DNA of 64,000 nt, from NCBI GenBank assembly GCA_041658605.1, contig JBAZZU010000009.1, positions 6,904 to 70,903 on the forward strand, in the 5' to 3' direction. The position numbers were made by a program, and so were the translations under genes. Under the pieces are notes generated by a model. That model did no database searches, was not told the DNA's origin, and saw nothing but the letters and a program-made list of their open reading frames with translations. Numbering within the stretch: the stretch's first letter is position 1; every line of letters begins with the position of its first letter. The DNA is from JBAZWE01 sp041658605. Its GTDB lineage: Bacteria > Actinomycetota > Thermoleophilia > BMS3ABIN01. Positions 34,819 to 44,852 of the stretch are shown piece by piece.

Positions 34819-36621
34819 TTGGCGGAAAACAGTAAAGAACAAAAAGGATCCTTTCATTTCTCTCCCCGACCCAACCGGGCGGCCCAGATCGACTGGCAGG
34901 AATGGGGCGAGGAAGCTTTCAGGCGCTCACTCAATGAGGGAAAGCCGGTGCTTCTTTCCATCTCCGCGGTCTGGTGCCACTGGTGCCACGTCATGGATGA
35001 GACCAGCTTCTCGGACGACGAGGTCATCCGGCTCATCAATGAACATTACATCCCGGTCAGAGTCGACAACGACCGCAGGCCGGACATAAACCAGCGCTAC
35101 AACCAGGGTGGCTGGCCCACGGTCGCGATGCTCACCGCCGAAGGCGAGGTCATCACCGGCGTGACGTACCTGGAACCCGAGACGATGAGGAAGATGCTCA
35201 ATGACATCTCTGGCCTCTATAGCAACAACAAGGCGGAGATAGACGAGGCCATAAAAAAGATCCAGGCCCAGCGGGCCGAGTTTGAGAGTCCGGTGCCAGG
35301 CGAAATGAGCCAGGCGATCATGGCCCATGTCCTTGAAGTGGCGGGTGACGTCTACGACAAGGAGATGGGCGGATTTGGCGCGCTGGCGAAATTCCCGTAC
35401 GTCAATGTATTGAACCTGATCCTGACTGTGCTGTCGGAAGGGACTATCGGCGAGCTGGAAGTGATGCTCACCACAACACTCGACGCCATGGCCGCGGGCG
35501 GCATGTACGATCAGCTCGAAGGCGGGTTCTTCCGCTACTCGACCAACCGCGACTGGTCGGTCCCGCATTACGAGAAGATGCTCGAGGACAACGCCGGTTT
35601 GCTGGCGGTCTATGCCGAGGCTTCCCGCATCCTTGAATCCGCTGAATATGAACGGGTGGCCCGCGATGTCTACAGGTTCATGGATACGGTGATGCTGAAC
35701 GGCGAAACCGGAGTCTTCGGCGGCAGCCAGGACGCGGACGAAGTTTATTACAGCCTTGATGAACCGGCCCGTGAAAAGCACGGAGCGCCCCATGTGGATC
35801 CGACGATATATGCCGGATGGAATGCCGCGGCGGCGTCTTCTGTTTTGAGGTGCTTCCAGATTTTTGGTGATCAAGGATTTCGCGCCCGGGCGGTCGGTGT
35901 GCTCGATTATATCTGGGACAACATGTGGGACGCGAAGCTCGGCGTCTACCGTTTTCATGACGGCGGGCCACAGGTGCCGGGCCTTCTGGCCGACACGGCC
36001 CTTCTGGCGACCGCCTGTCTGGATGCATATGAATCCGGGGCCGGTGAAATCTGGCTGAGCAGATCTACGGCAGCGGCCGCCTGGATGCTGGCAAATCTGG
36101 AGGATGGATCAGCTGGCGGTTTTTATGATTGCGGGGCCGTGCCCGGCGACAGCGGCCTGTTCCCGGTGAGGGTGAAACCGCCGGTGGAAAACAGTCAGGC
36201 GGCGTCTGTGCTGATCCGTCTTCGACAGAACACGGGCCAGGTTCGTTTCGGCGATGCGGCCGAGCGGGCCTTATCGTTCTTTTCCGGCAGCTACAAGGAG
36301 CTGGGGCTGTTTTCCGCGGAATACGCGATTGCCGTGCAGCGTCTGCTCGAACCGGCTGTGCGCGTAACGATCGCCGGTCCTCCGGGCGATAGCGGTACAG
36401 ACGAGATGATCAGGGCCGCCCACAGGGCACGCGTACCGTTTCGTTCCATCGAGGTCCTTGATCCGGAGATACACGGGGAGGAGCTTGACGCGACGGGATA
36501 CGGGTACGCCGGAAAGCCCATCGCATACATCTGCATCGGCGCCAGCTGTCAGCCCCCGGTAACCGAACCGGAAGAACTACCCGGCAGGCTGGAAGCGGGC
36601 TGGGCGAGCGCAAACCGCTGA
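34819..36621 (+). CDS. DUF255 thioredoxin-like/glycosidase-like protein (YyaL/SSP411 type)
   Basis: 600 residues, beginning at TTG after AAGGGGG. Residues 20-150 are a thioredoxin-fold domain with the family motif SAVWCHWCHVMDETSF, an unusual CHWC redox pair, and the phrase GWPTVAMLTAEGEVI. The rest resembles an (alpha/alpha)6 barrel of the N-acylglucosamine 2-epimerase/cellobiose epimerase type, with AAGGMYDQLEGGFFRYSTNRDWSVPHYEKML. Human SPATA20 and bacterial YyaL share this architecture. The substrate is not known. The protein looks cytoplasmic, without a signal peptide. Confidence 0.87.
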   Translation: MAENSKEQKGSFHFSPRPNRAAQIDWQEWGEEAFRRSLNEGKPVLLSISAVWCHWCHVMDETSFSDDEVIRLINEHYIPVRVDNDRRPDINQRYNQGGWPTVAMLTAEGEVITGVTYLEPETMRKMLNDISGLYSNNKAEIDEAIKKIQAQRAEFESPVPGEMSQAIMAHVLEVAGDVYDKEMGGFGALAKFPYVNVLNLILTVLSEGTIGELEVMLTTTLDAMAAGGMYDQLEGGFFRYSTNRDWSVPHYEKMLEDNAGLLAVYAEASRILESAEYERVARDVYRFMDTVMLNGETGVFGGSQDADEVYYSLDEPAREKHGAPHVDPTIYAGWNAAAASSVLRCFQIFGDQGFRARAVGVLDYIWDNMWDAKLGVYRFHDGGPQVPGLLADTALLATACLDAYESGAGEIWLSRSTAAAAWMLANLEDGSAGGFYDCGAVPGDSGLFPVRVKPPVENSQAASVLIRLRQNTGQVRFGDAAERALSFFSGSYKELGLFSAEYAIAVQRLLEPAVRVTIAGPPGDSGTDEMIRAAHRARVPFRSIEVLDPEIHGEELDATGYGYAGKPIAYICIGASCQPPVTEPEELPGRLEAGWASANR

Positions 36622-36674
36622 GGCAGGATCCAGGTCTTATATGGGACGGCGTGTTTTTTTGAAGGAGACAGGTC

Positions 36675-37502
36675 ATGACCAGCAATAACCAGACTGACGT
36701 TGTCAAAGAAATGGCGCCGGTGCGCGCAGGCGATTCTGACACGAGATTCGCCGGGGAGCTCCTTGGCTCGATCGGGCAACTGCTGGGCCGGTTCGTTTCC
36801 CCGGATGGCCACACGGTCGATTATCCTGGTCTCGAAGCCTGCTCCGATTATCACGATTATCTTGAGAAATCCCTTGACCTTGCTCGGTTTGATCCCGCAG
36901 TCCTCGAAGATCGCGAGCATAGACTGGCGTTCTGGATCAACATCTACAACATGACCGTCATCGATCGTGTCGTTAAACTATCGATAAATGATTCGGTCGA
37001 AGACGACAAGGGGTTTTTCAGCCGCGAGGCCTTCCAGGTCGGAAGTCATAAATATTCCCTGGACGATATCGAGAACGGCATTCTCCGCGGGAACGCGCGC
37101 AGGCAATATCTGCCGCTCAGGCAGTTTCGTATCGGAGATGCCCGCATCCGATTTCCCGTGAAGCCAATACATGAATGCATATGTTTTGCCCTGGTACGGG
37201 GCTCAAAATCGTGCCCGATCCTGCATTTTTATCAGGCGGAAAAAATCGAAGCGCAGCTCCACGCCGCGGCTGACGGTTTTATAAATGGAGGCGGCGCCGT
37301 CCTCAATCGCGATGCCAGGACCCTTTCGATATCGAGGCTCTTTAAACGGCACGCGGCCGATTTCGGAGGTGGTCAGGGGGTCATGAAGTTCATCGTAAAC
37401 CATTTCAGTTCGACCGAAGACGCCGCCTTTCTGCGCGCCCACGCCTCATCACTTAAAGTCGATTATCAGAACTGCGACTGGGGTCTGAATATCTCCGTTT
37501 GA
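36675..37502 (+). CDS. DUF547 domain protein
   Basis: 275 residues. The DUF547 hallmarks are present: LAFWINIYNMTVIDRVV, DIENGILRGNARRQ, and HECICFALVRGSKSCPIL. The family is linked to Cys/His residues that may form a papain-like or transglutaminase-like active site, but activity is unproven. A good AAGGAG seven bases before the ATG supports the start. It follows the DUF255 gene on the same strand with a 53-base gap and ends before a strong terminator. Confidence 0.85.
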   Translation: MTSNNQTDVVKEMAPVRAGDSDTRFAGELLGSIGQLLGRFVSPDGHTVDYPGLEACSDYHDYLEKSLDLARFDPAVLEDREHRLAFWINIYNMTVIDRVVKLSINDSVEDDKGFFSREAFQVGSHKYSLDDIENGILRGNARRQYLPLRQFRIGDARIRFPVKPIHECICFALVRGSKSCPILHFYQAEKIEAQLHAAADGFINGGGAVLNRDARTLSISRLFKRHAADFGGGQGVMKFIVNHFSSTEDAAFLRAHASSLKVDYQNCDWGLNISV

Positions 37503-37603
37503 CTGCAAGGGTCGCCACAGCCATCGATCTCTGCGGCAAGTCCTACACCTACCCGGGACCATATCCGGGAGTGTAGGCAACCGAATACGACCTTCTACCA
37601 GCA

Positions 37604-37636
37604 GGGAGACGCGCCTAGGCGCGTCTCCCTTGTTTT
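37604..37636 (+). terminator. Intrinsic terminator
   Basis: GGGAGACGCGCC at 37604-37615 pairs perfectly with 37618-37629, followed by TTGTTTT. It ends the DUF255-DUF547 transcript, and because it is nearly symmetric it may also serve the convergent rubrerythrin gene. Confidence 0.85.
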
Positions 37637-37664
37637 CCCGGCACAGGTCATTCTTTAAAAACGC

Positions 37665-38201
37665 TTATATTCCCCGGTCAAGCAACTCCTGTTCCAGCTG
37701 GATGTGATCCGACTCGATCATCGTCAGGGCCGTGAAGACTTTCTTGATGCGTTCTTCGACTGCCTCCCCCGCGGCCTGCCTGTAAAAGGCGGCCGCCGCG
37801 ACCTCCCTCTCGTGCGCCATGATTATGTTTTCCCTGTCATCATCGACGGCGCCTTCCATGCCTTCCTGCGGTTGCGGCGGTTCGACCTTCAGTATCTTTT
37901 TGATAGTCGATGCATGCTCGGCCTCTATCTTTGCCAGGTATTTGAATATTCCCTGAAGTTCGATATTTGAGGTCCTCGACATGGCATCACGGTAAAAGGG
38001 TGCGTTGTTTACCTCCAGCTGGAGCGCCTGCTCAAGGTTCGCCCTGGAAATATCGCTCAGCTTTCCCAGTGACAGGTTTTCATCGACCCAGTCTGCGGCA
38101 GGTGTCAGGTATTCATCCGACGCTCCGCAGAACGGGCAGTTGCTTGGTTTTTCCTTCCCCATGTACAGATCACCACAGATCTGGCAGCGGTAGAACTTCA
38201 T
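37665..38201 (-). CDS. Reverse-type rubrerythrin
   Basis: 178 residues. The rubredoxin-like Fe(Cys)4 domain comes first (YRCQICGDLY near 3 and NCPFCG near 21), followed by a ferritin-like four-helix domain with Glu and ExxH ligands (EVNNAPFYRDAM, EAEHAST, EREVAAAAFYRQAA, ESDHIQLE). This domain order is opposite to classical rubrerythrin and is typical of peroxide and oxygen detoxification in strict anaerobes. GGGAG precedes the ATG. It likely works with NAD(P)H-rubredoxin reductase. Confidence 0.92.
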   Translation of the reverse strand: MKFYRCQICGDLYMGKEKPSNCPFCGASDEYLTPAADWVDENLSLGKLSDISRANLEQALQLEVNNAPFYRDAMSRTSNIELQGIFKYLAKIEAEHASTIKKILKVEPPQPQEGMEGAVDDDRENIIMAHEREVAAAAFYRQAAGEAVEERIKKVFTALTMIESDHIQLEQELLDRGI

Positions 38202-38634
38202 GTTCGACTCCCTTTTCGATTCATATCTGAAATTCAGTTCGATTCTATCTCATCATAAGCAGAAAAGGAGGCCGGAATTTTCAGTGATGGAGATCAGCCT
38301 GTCGCGGCGGAAAGGGCTTTCTTGCGTCTGCCTTGCTGAGCTCATGGGGCGCGTGTGCTACCACATCGGCTTTCCATGCAGGCAGGTCAAAATCGTTGTG
38401 TAATGGGTAACAAAACTCTGCAATAATAGCAACTCTAAATGTAAACTCGAGGCTTACCCCTCGTTTGGGCAAATGTGTGCAATTTGCGGAATAAACTTTC
38501 TTAATCGGGGGTTTACCCGTCCCAGGATGCCCGTTATGATAGCTACCTAGGGGCAGGAAATTGACGCTGACCCACGAAATGTTGTGTATGGGGTCTTATA
38601 AAGCAACAATACCTAGGGTTTTCAGGTAATCTAT
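38202..38634. other. Gene-free stretch upstream of nrdR with a repeated motif
   Basis: 433 bases between divergent rubrerythrin and nrdR genes without a convincing coding frame. TACCTAGGG occurs twice, at 38544-38552 and 38610-38618, 66 bases apart, the second just before nrdR. A classical AT-rich NrdR box was not found. It probably holds the nrdR-nrdJ promoter. Confidence 0.4.
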
Positions 38635-39078
38635 ATGAAGTGTCCTTTTTGTGACTCCACCGAGACAAAAGTGGTGGATTCCCGCGACACAGACTCGCGG
38701 GATGCGGTAAGACGCCGGCGCGAGTGCCTTGAATGCCAGCACCGGTTCACTACATACGAGCGGGTGGAAGAAGTTCCACTGACTGTAATCAAGCGGGCGG
38801 GAGAGCGGGAAGTTTTCTCCCGCCCGAAGCTTCTTCAGGGCTTGTTGAGGGCATGTGAAAAAAGGCCCATTGAGACGGAGACGCTCGAAGAGCTGGTCGA
38901 CGGGATCGAAGCCGAACTTCGAAACGAGTTCAAGACGGAGGTTCCGTCGGCGGAGATCGGAGAGAGGACCCTGGCAAAGCTGAAGGATCTGGACAAGGTG
39001 GCGTATGTCCGCTTCGCCTCGGTGTACCGGAAGTTCGAGGACGTGGACGAGTTTCAGCGGGAGCTGGCAAGGCTTTAG
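38635..39078 (+). CDS. nrdR: Transcriptional repressor NrdR
   Basis: 147 residues. The N-terminal zinc ribbon has MKCPFCDS and [10 protein letters not shown], followed by the ATP-cone domain ([32 protein letters not shown]). NrdR senses ATP/dATP and represses ribonucleotide reductase genes. It lies 130 bases before the class II reductase gene, which is the expected target. Length and motifs are normal. Confidence 0.95.
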   Translation: MKCPFCDSTETKVVDSRDTDSRDAVRRRRECLECQHRFTTYERVEEVPLTVIKRAGEREVFSRPKLLQGLLRACEKRPIETETLEELVDGIEAELRNEFKTEVPSAEIGERTLAKLKDLDKVAYVRFASVYRKFEDVDEFQRELARL

Positions 39079-39207
39079 GACCGGCCGGCGAGTTGAGCTG
39101 AAAAAGTTTATGGGCGGGGACCCAATGATTGATAACCAGCCGGGCGTGTCTGTCCGGAAGGTGATTTGAATTTACTGGCCTGATTTGAAAGAAAGGGGAA
39201 ATGAAAC

Positions 39208-41502
39208 ATGCTAGTCAACCAGTCTCAAACGACTACCGGAAAAAGTAACCGGGTAACTGCTCACCCGTTGCAGCCGCAACTCTCAGCCAACGCCATGAAA
39301 GTTCTGGAAAAGAGGTATCTGAAAAAGGACGAGGAAGGCAATCCGGTAGAGACGCCGGTAGAGATGTTTCGCAGGGTTGCCCGCACAATCGCGGCCGCGG
39401 ACCTTATTCACAACCCTGAAGCCGATACGGATGCCGTAGAGGAGGAATTCTATCGTCTGATGGCGCGCCTCGAGTTCCTGCCAAATTCACCCACGCTGAT
39501 GAACGCCGGCCGCGAGCTGGGCCAGCTTTCCGCCTGCTTCGTCCTGCCGGTCGGCGACTCGATGGACAGCATCTTCGAGGCCATAAAAAACACCGCCCTG
39601 ATACACAAGAGCGGCGGCGGAACCGGCTTCTCCTTTTCCCGGGTAAGGCCGGGAAATGATGTAGTGCTGTCGACGAAGGGTGTTTCGAGCGGCCCGATTT
39701 CCTTCATGTCCGTCTTTGATGCCGCCACGGAGACGATCAAACAGGGCGGTACCCGCCGCGGCGCGAATATGGGTATCCTGCGCGTGGACCATCCCGACAT
39801 CCTCGACTTCATAGTCTGCAAGCAGAGCAACGACAAGCTCAACAATTTCAATATCTCCGTCGCTCTGACGGAGGAGTTCATGGAAGCGGTCGAGGAGGGA
39901 CGCGATTACGACCTGGTGAACCCCAGGACCGGCAAGATCGCGAAGAGCCTGGAAGCGCGCCGGGTATTTGAAATGATAGTGAACCTTGCCTGGAAGAACG
40001 GCGACCCCGGCATCATTTTTCTCGACAGGATAAATCGCGATAATCCCACGCCGCATATCGGTGAGATCGAAAGCACGAACCCCTGCGGCGAGCAGCCGCT
40101 GCTGCCGTATGAATCATGTAACCTCGGCTCCATCAATCTTTCCAAGATGGCAGACAGCGCCGGCGGCGTCGATTACGAACGGCTGGGAAAGATTGTCGAG
40201 AGCGCTGTCCATTTCCTCGACAACGTAATAGACGTCAACAATTATCCGCTGCCCGAGATCGCCGAGATGACCAGGGCCAACCGGAAGATCGGGCTGGGCG
40301 TCATGGGCTTTGCGGACCTGCTGATAGGGTTGGGCATCCCCTATGACTCAGATGCGGCCGTGGAGACGGCCGAAGAGATCATGGCGTTCATCCAGGAGCG
40401 TGCCATGAAGCATTCGACCAGGCTGGCGGAAGAGCGGGGCACGTTCCCCAACTTCAAGGGAAGCGTATATGACACAAAGGGCGGGCTAATGGTCCGCAAC
40501 GCCACCACCACCACAATCGCGCCTACAGGCACGCTGAGCATCATCGCCAACTGCTCCAGCGGCATAGAGCCGCTGTTTGCCATCTCATATGTACGCAATG
40601 TCCTCGATAACACGGAGATGGTCGAGACCCACAGGACGTTCGAGCAGATGGCCAGGGACGGCGGTTTCTACAGCGAGGACCTGATGAAGGAAATCGCAAA
40701 GAAAGGCAGCGTCGCCGACCTTCCCGAGGTCCCTGATGAAATCAAGCCGCTGTTCGCGACCGCGCACGACGTCGAGCCCGAGTGGCATATCAGGATGCAG
40801 GCGGCTTTCCAGAAATATACAGATAACGCCGTGTCAAAAACGGTGAATTTCTCCCACGATGCCACGACAGCCGACGTCGAGCAGGTCTACCGGCTGGCAT
40901 ACCAGACAGGCTGCAAGGGCGTCACAATTTATCGGGACGGCAGCCGTGAGGCACAGGTGCTCAATATCGGCGGCGTCAACCATGCCGCGCCGGAGGCTGA
41001 AGCGACTCCCGGGCTGGTCAAGCCCAGGTCCCGCCCGGCGGTCACCAAAGGCCAGACACGCAAGATAAATACCGGTTGCGGCAGCCTGTACGTGACCATA
41101 AATGAAGACGAGCATGGCCTGCACGAAGTATTCTCCTCCATGGCGCGGGCAGGCGCCTGCAAGGCCGCCCAGTCCGAGGCGGTCAGCCGTCTGATATCGC
41201 TGGCCTTGAGGTCGGGGGTCGATTGCCAGGCAATACTGAAATCCATCAAGGGGATCAGATGCCCGTCACCCGCTCTTGGTGAAGGCGGCAAGCAGATCAT
41301 GTCCTGCCCCGACGCCATCGCGCGCGCGGTCTCGGAATACATTGAAGCATCACCGCATCTGAAAGAGGGCGGTATAAGCGGCGAATTGACTTCCTCGGTC
41401 GAGCTGAGTCATTGTCCGGAGTGTCCCGAATGCGGCGGTATGGTCGAATTCGGCGAGGGTTGCCTGTTCTGCCGTTTCTGTGGATTCTCGAAGTGCGGTT
41501 GA
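39208..41502 (+). CDS. nrdJ: Adenosylcobalamin-dependent class II ribonucleotide reductase
   Basis: 764 residues. The ten-stranded barrel has [60 protein letters not shown] near 292 and [23 protein letters not shown]. The C terminus holds a TSCPD-like domain and a Cys-rich tail ([18 protein letters not shown]) that re-reduces the active site. The enzyme makes deoxyribonucleotides with B12 and no oxygen, fitting an anaerobe. No cobalamin riboswitch is visible upstream. It is a single-chain form without a separate beta subunit. Confidence 0.95.
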   Translation: MLVNQSQTTTGKSNRVTAHPLQPQLSANAMKVLEKRYLKKDEEGNPVETPVEMFRRVARTIAAADLIHNPEADTDAVEEEFYRLMARLEFLPNSPTLMNAGRELGQLSACFVLPVGDSMDSIFEAIKNTALIHKSGGGTGFSFSRVRPGNDVVLSTKGVSSGPISFMSVFDAATETIKQGGTRRGANMGILRVDHPDILDFIVCKQSNDKLNNFNISVALTEEFMEAVEEGRDYDLVNPRTGKIAKSLEARRVFEMIVNLAWKNGDPGIIFLDRINRDNPTPHIGEIESTNPCGEQPLLPYESCNLGSINLSKMADSAGGVDYERLGKIVESAVHFLDNVIDVNNYPLPEIAEMTRANRKIGLGVMGFADLLIGLGIPYDSDAAVETAEEIMAFIQERAMKHSTRLAEERGTFPNFKGSVYDTKGGLMVRNATTTTIAPTGTLSIIANCSSGIEPLFAISYVRNVLDNTEMVETHRTFEQMARDGGFYSEDLMKEIAKKGSVADLPEVPDEIKPLFATAHDVEPEWHIRMQAAFQKYTDNAVSKTVNFSHDATTADVEQVYRLAYQTGCKGVTIYRDGSREAQVLNIGGVNHAAPEAEATPGLVKPRSRPAVTKGQTRKINTGCGSLYVTINEDEHGLHEVFSSMARAGACKAAQSEAVSRLISLALRSGVDCQAILKSIKGIRCPSPALGEGGKQIMSCPDAIARAVSEYIEASPHLKEGGISGELTSSVELSHCPECPECGGMVEFGEGCLFCRFCGFSKCG

Positions 41503-41585
41503 GCAAATAGTGCTTTATGCTTCCTCTCTAAAGGAAGAAGAAGCCCAATTGCGTAAATATACCCTATGAAAAAGGGCGGCAGACA

Positions 41586-42578
41586 ATGTCCCTGAAGGAC
41601 GGAAAAAGAGGCCGCGCAAAACGGCATCAGAAGCTTGCCGTCCTTAAAGCCCCCGCGGTATCGTCAAAGACTGCCGGCGGCAGGGCGAAAAGCAAGCCGC
41701 ACCGGAAGATCAGCAGGCCTCAGATAGCCGTCAATGGTCTTGATATCCGCGGCGCCAACAGGCGGCTGAGGGTGCTGGCTCTGGTATGCGCAAGCTTCTT
41801 CTTTCTCTGGGTATCCCTGAAGGTGTTTGCGCAGGCCGACCTCTGGCCGCTCCTTGCCGCGCCGATCCTGCTCTCCGCATGGTTCTTCTACGAGGTCGGC
41901 GTGCTGGTGGCGCTGGCGCTGACAGCGCTTCTGTTGATCCAGACGTCTTTTGACAAGTCGGGGCCGATGATGGTGTCGCTGTTCACTTTCACGGTCATCG
42001 GTCTCGGTCTTGCGTGGGGCCAGCGGCGGCAGAAGCGTCTGCATCGGCGCGTCCTGAGATCATCGCTGACTGACTCCCTTACAGGACTCTATAATTATGG
42101 CTATTTCATGGAGGAGCTGGAACGTGAGCTCCACAGGGCGGATCGTTATGGCGGCTCCGTAACCCTTGTGATGTTCGATGTCGATCACTTCAAGCTCTTT
42201 AACGACCGCTTCGGCCACAACGCGGGCAACGAAGCCCTGAAGGCGGTTGCGGCCATGCTGAAAAGACAGAAGCGCGAATCTGATGTAGTGGCGCGCTTCG
42301 GGGGGGAAGAGTTCGTGATCGTGCTACCCGGGGATGAAGCCGCGGGAATCGAGACAGCAACGCGGCTGCGGCAGGCTATTTCACAACTGAAGATCCCGGT
42401 TGGCGGCGGCGCGACCACGGAGATAACCGTCAGCGCGGGCGTTTGCTGTTATCCAAAAGGGGCGGGCTCAAAGCAGGAGCTCCTGGACCGCGTTGACCAG
42501 CTTCTGTATCTCTCGAAGAAGAGCGGGCGCAACAAGGTCAGCGTCGCTCCGGAAAAGCAACGGCTGGCGGTATCCTGA
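41586..42578 (+). CDS. Membrane diguanylate cyclase (GGDEF)
   Basis: 330 residues. A basic N-terminal stretch (1-55) precedes about four membrane helices (60-145). The C-terminal GGDEF domain has DSLTGLYNYGYF, FDVDHFKLFNDRFGHNAGNEAL and FGGEEFVIVLPG. RESD five residues before GGEEF is an intact RxxD inhibitory site, so product feedback by c-di-GMP is expected. It lacks an EAL domain. Active-site residues are intact, so activity is likely. Confidence 0.9.
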   Translation: MSLKDGKRGRAKRHQKLAVLKAPAVSSKTAGGRAKSKPHRKISRPQIAVNGLDIRGANRRLRVLALVCASFFFLWVSLKVFAQADLWPLLAAPILLSAWFFYEVGVLVALALTALLLIQTSFDKSGPMMVSLFTFTVIGLGLAWGQRRQKRLHRRVLRSSLTDSLTGLYNYGYFMEELERELHRADRYGGSVTLVMFDVDHFKLFNDRFGHNAGNEALKAVAAMLKRQKRESDVVARFGGEEFVIVLPGDEAAGIETATRLRQAISQLKIPVGGGATTEITVSAGVCCYPKGAGSKQELLDRVDQLLYLSKKSGRNKVSVAPEKQRLAVS

Positions 42579-42653
42579 TTCCCGCGTGAACCAGTTTCAA
42601 ATGCGTATTCGCGGGAATACAAAAATGTGGCAGAAGGGCAGGTTGGTTAATAC

Positions 42654-42923
42654 ATGGAAGCAAATACGCCAAAAGTAAAAACAGAACATATCCGCGTAAA
42701 CATCGAGACACGCAACTGCGCCATAATCGGCACCGTGCACACACCGGCGGTCGCGTACCGCAGCCGGTTATCCGACCTTCTGAACCAGAAAGAAGCAGGC
42801 TTTCTCTCCGTCACCGACGCGTCAGTGTATCATTTTGACAATCTCAAAAAACCCGTATATACCACCGCTTATCTGGCAGTGAATCTAAACAGCATCGAGC
42901 TGGTCAGGCCGCTGGACGAATAG
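42654..42923 (+). CDS. Small conserved protein (DUF6812-like)
   Basis: 89 residues with a beta-rich pattern: HIRVNIETRNCAIIGTVHTP, SRLSDLLNQKEAGFLSVTDA and AYLAVNLNSIELVRPLDE. Similar short proteins of this pattern are common in thermophilic and actinobacterial genomes. It follows the diguanylate cyclase on the same strand by 75 bases. Function unknown; the DUF label is from memory of the pattern. Confidence 0.65.
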   Translation: MEANTPKVKTEHIRVNIETRNCAIIGTVHTPAVAYRSRLSDLLNQKEAGFLSVTDASVYHFDNLKKPVYTTAYLAVNLNSIELVRPLDE

Positions 42924-42936
42924 GGGGACGGCCGAG

Positions 42937-43380
42937 CTACTCAGGCGCCGGTCCCTGCAGCAGGTAGCACACCCAGATCAGGAACATGATCTCAACACCG
43001 GTCAGCGCACCCGTGACCAGGATTATCAGCCGCGCAAAACGCGTCCGGGTGGAACCGCCTGCCAGCCTGCCTTTTTCGATTCTCCCCATTATCAGATAAA
43101 CGATGTGGATCATCCCGAAGAAGAACCCCCCGAAGAAGAACTGCCATTCGGGGCCCGTGTTGCGCAAAAGCAGGTAATAGTAAAAAACCTCGATCATCAG
43201 CAATAAGGAGTTAAGCCTGTATCCGGCGTCGACCATGCGCTTGAACTCGGCTCCCGGCACTATCTCGGCCAGTCGCGCGCGCTCATGGCCGAGGTCCCTG
43301 AGGGCACGCGGAACCAGGCCCAGCGTGAAGGCGCTGCCGGCAATCATCAGAACCGTGTATATGAACATGAATATGCGCAA
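42937..43380 (-). CDS. Four-helix membrane protein, uncharacterised
   Basis: 147 residues with hydrophobic helices at about 3-23, 58-75, 80-98 and 118-141. No functional motif is recognised. The ending LIWVCYLLQGPAPE is short. It lies convergent with the preceding small gene and about 50 bases downstream of the presenilin-like gene on the same strand. Confidence 0.65.
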   Translation of the reverse strand: MRIFMFIYTVLMIAGSAFTLGLVPRALRDLGHERARLAEIVPGAEFKRMVDAGYRLNSLLLMIEVFYYYLLLRNTGPEWQFFFGGFFFGMIHIVYLIMGRIEKGRLAGGSTRTRFARLIILVTGALTGVEIMFLIWVCYLLQGPAPE

Positions 43381-43429
43381 ATTCCTTCAGCGCCTCCCGT
43401 CGATTTTACCGGATCACTACAGCGGGCAT

Positions 43430-44245
43430 TCAGGCATCCCTCTTTTTCCTGTGTTCGTCAGGCTCATCCAGAAAGCGCCTGTAGAGCAGGTCCGCATTTG
43501 ACAAAATAAAGAATATTGATAGTAGCGGGAGCGCCGGGACGCCGATATCCAGCCGCACGCCGATCACCATTGTGCTGACGAACGATAGTGTTATCGCCAG
43601 CGCGGTTGTGGTCCGCCTTAACCGGTAAGTCAGGGCACAACCAACAAAGATGGAGAAAAAGATGATGTCGGCGGCGCCGATCCTGGACGCACCTGATTCC
43701 CCGAAAACGGGCATGCTTATCGTCAGATATTCCAGCCAGGGGCCGCCGCTTTCGACCATCTTTTTGGTCGGTCCCAGGAATACGCTATAGAAGTCGACGA
43801 TGATGATCAAAAGGGAGATCAGCAGTACCTGGCCGACAGAAGTCAGAATCAGGGATATCCAGAGGCCGAGGCTGGTTGCGAAGATGACTTTTGCAAGCCC
43901 CTCCAGCGGCGTCAGGCCCACAATTATTGCACCCGCGGCAGCAAGGAGGGCGCCAAGTGTTATCAGCAAAAGGCGGTGCTTCAGGGCTATCAGAAAGGCC
44001 AGGCTTGAGGAGAAGGCGCAGGTGATGACGATGCCGAGTGAGAAGGCAAGGATGAGCCGGGCGTCCGACTCTTCACCAATCATGCCCAGGGCGGGAAGTG
44101 CGGCAAGGGATGCAGCCATTAAGGCTATAAGGCCGGCGTAGATGAGGATGGTTTTAAGTTCCAGCCGGGCGTTGATAAACGGCTTCCGTATCAATTCTCC
44201 TGCCGGACTCGATCTGCGGTCGAGCCTTGAAACACGTCTTTCCAC
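43430..44245 (-). CDS. Candidate presenilin/SPP-like intramembrane aspartyl protease
   Basis: About 271 residues if translation begins at GTG 44245, just inside the end of the preceding gene; the frame stays open to 44329. Seven to nine hydrophobic helices are present. Three features resemble the A22 family: Asp151 in a helix end (IIIVDFYSVF, where presenilins have YD), Asp193 in RIGAADIIFF (in place of GxGD), and Pro237-Ala-Leu in GVPALPLL (the PAL motif). Their spacing and order fit archaeal presenilin homologues. Tyr and the second Gly of the consensus are changed, so activity is not certain. A generic membrane protein is the alternative. Confidence 0.6.
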   Translation of the reverse strand: MERRVSRLDRRSSPAGELIRKPFINARLELKTILIYAGLIALMAASLAALPALGMIGEESDARLILAFSLGIVITCAFSSSLAFLIALKHRLLLITLGALLAAAGAIIVGLTPLEGLAKVIFATSLGLWISLILTSVGQVLLISLLIIIVDFYSVFLGPTKKMVESGGPWLEYLTISMPVFGESGASRIGAADIIFFSIFVGCALTYRLRRTTTALAITLSFVSTMVIGVRLDIGVPALPLLSIFFILSNADLLYRRFLDEPDEHRKKRDA

Positions 44246-44249
44246 CTTT

Positions 44250-44852
44250 TCAGTAAGGTGGAAGAGACTCGAACCAGTCGCCAAGGACCTTGAAGGCTTT
44301 CCAGAAACGGGTTTTCTCGCGCTGATCATTCAGCGATGAATCTATCTCGGGCGTGACCAGCACTTCTGTAGTCGGCGTGAATGGCTGGATCTCACCCGGC
44401 TTGTAGGCCAGCACCTGTGCCATGGGAAAATCCAGGGCGTTGATTGCCTCGAGCGCGGGCTCACCCATTATCACGACCAGCTTGGGCTGGACAATCATCA
44501 GCTCCCTGACAAGGTACCCCGGGCAGTTCTCTCGCGCTTCGGGTTCCTGAACACTGGCGCATTTGATGATGTTAGTGCCGTACAGGAGCAGCGAGTCGAT
44601 ACCCAGTTTCTGGCAGCCCTTCATAACGGCTTCACCGGAACGTCCGAAAAAAGCGACACCCTCGGAAGCCTCACTCGGCAGGGTCTTGTATTTGACGAGG
44701 AAGATGTCCGCCAGCGGATGGCCGGAGCCGATGACCGGCACCGCCCGGCCATGGGAGCATTTCTCACAATGGGTCAGTTCCCGGCATAGTTCATTGATGT
44801 CGGAAATCGCACGGGTCAGGTGTTTGTCGTAGATATCGTCTGGCCTGGACAA
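44250..44852 (-). CDS. Divergent uracil-DNA glycosylase superfamily protein
   Basis: 200 residues. Iron-sulfur-type Cys as in family 4/5 glycosylases are seen: CEKC near 32, and C plus C in IIKCASVQEPEARENCPGYL near 95-112, plus FFGRSGEAVMKG and VVIMGEPALEAI. However, the catalytic GEAPG motif is replaced by LVKYKTLP and the terminal HPS motif by VTPEID. It may be inactive or act on another substrate. Its 3' end nearly overlaps the next gene. Superfamily placement is moderate. Confidence 0.68.
   Translation of the reverse strand: MSRPDDIYDKHLTRAISDINELCRELTHCEKCSHGRAVPVIGSGHPLADIFLVKYKTLPSEASEGVAFFGRSGEAVMKGCQKLGIDSLLLYGTNIIKCASVQEPEARENCPGYLVRELMIVQPKLVVIMGEPALEAINALDFPMAQVLAYKPGEIQPFTPTTEVLVTPEIDSSLNDQREKTRFWKAFKVLGDWFESLPPY

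Noticed and set aside
34927..35958. 343-codon minus-strand frame
   Set aside because: Shadow of the DUF255 gene, which has all family motifs.
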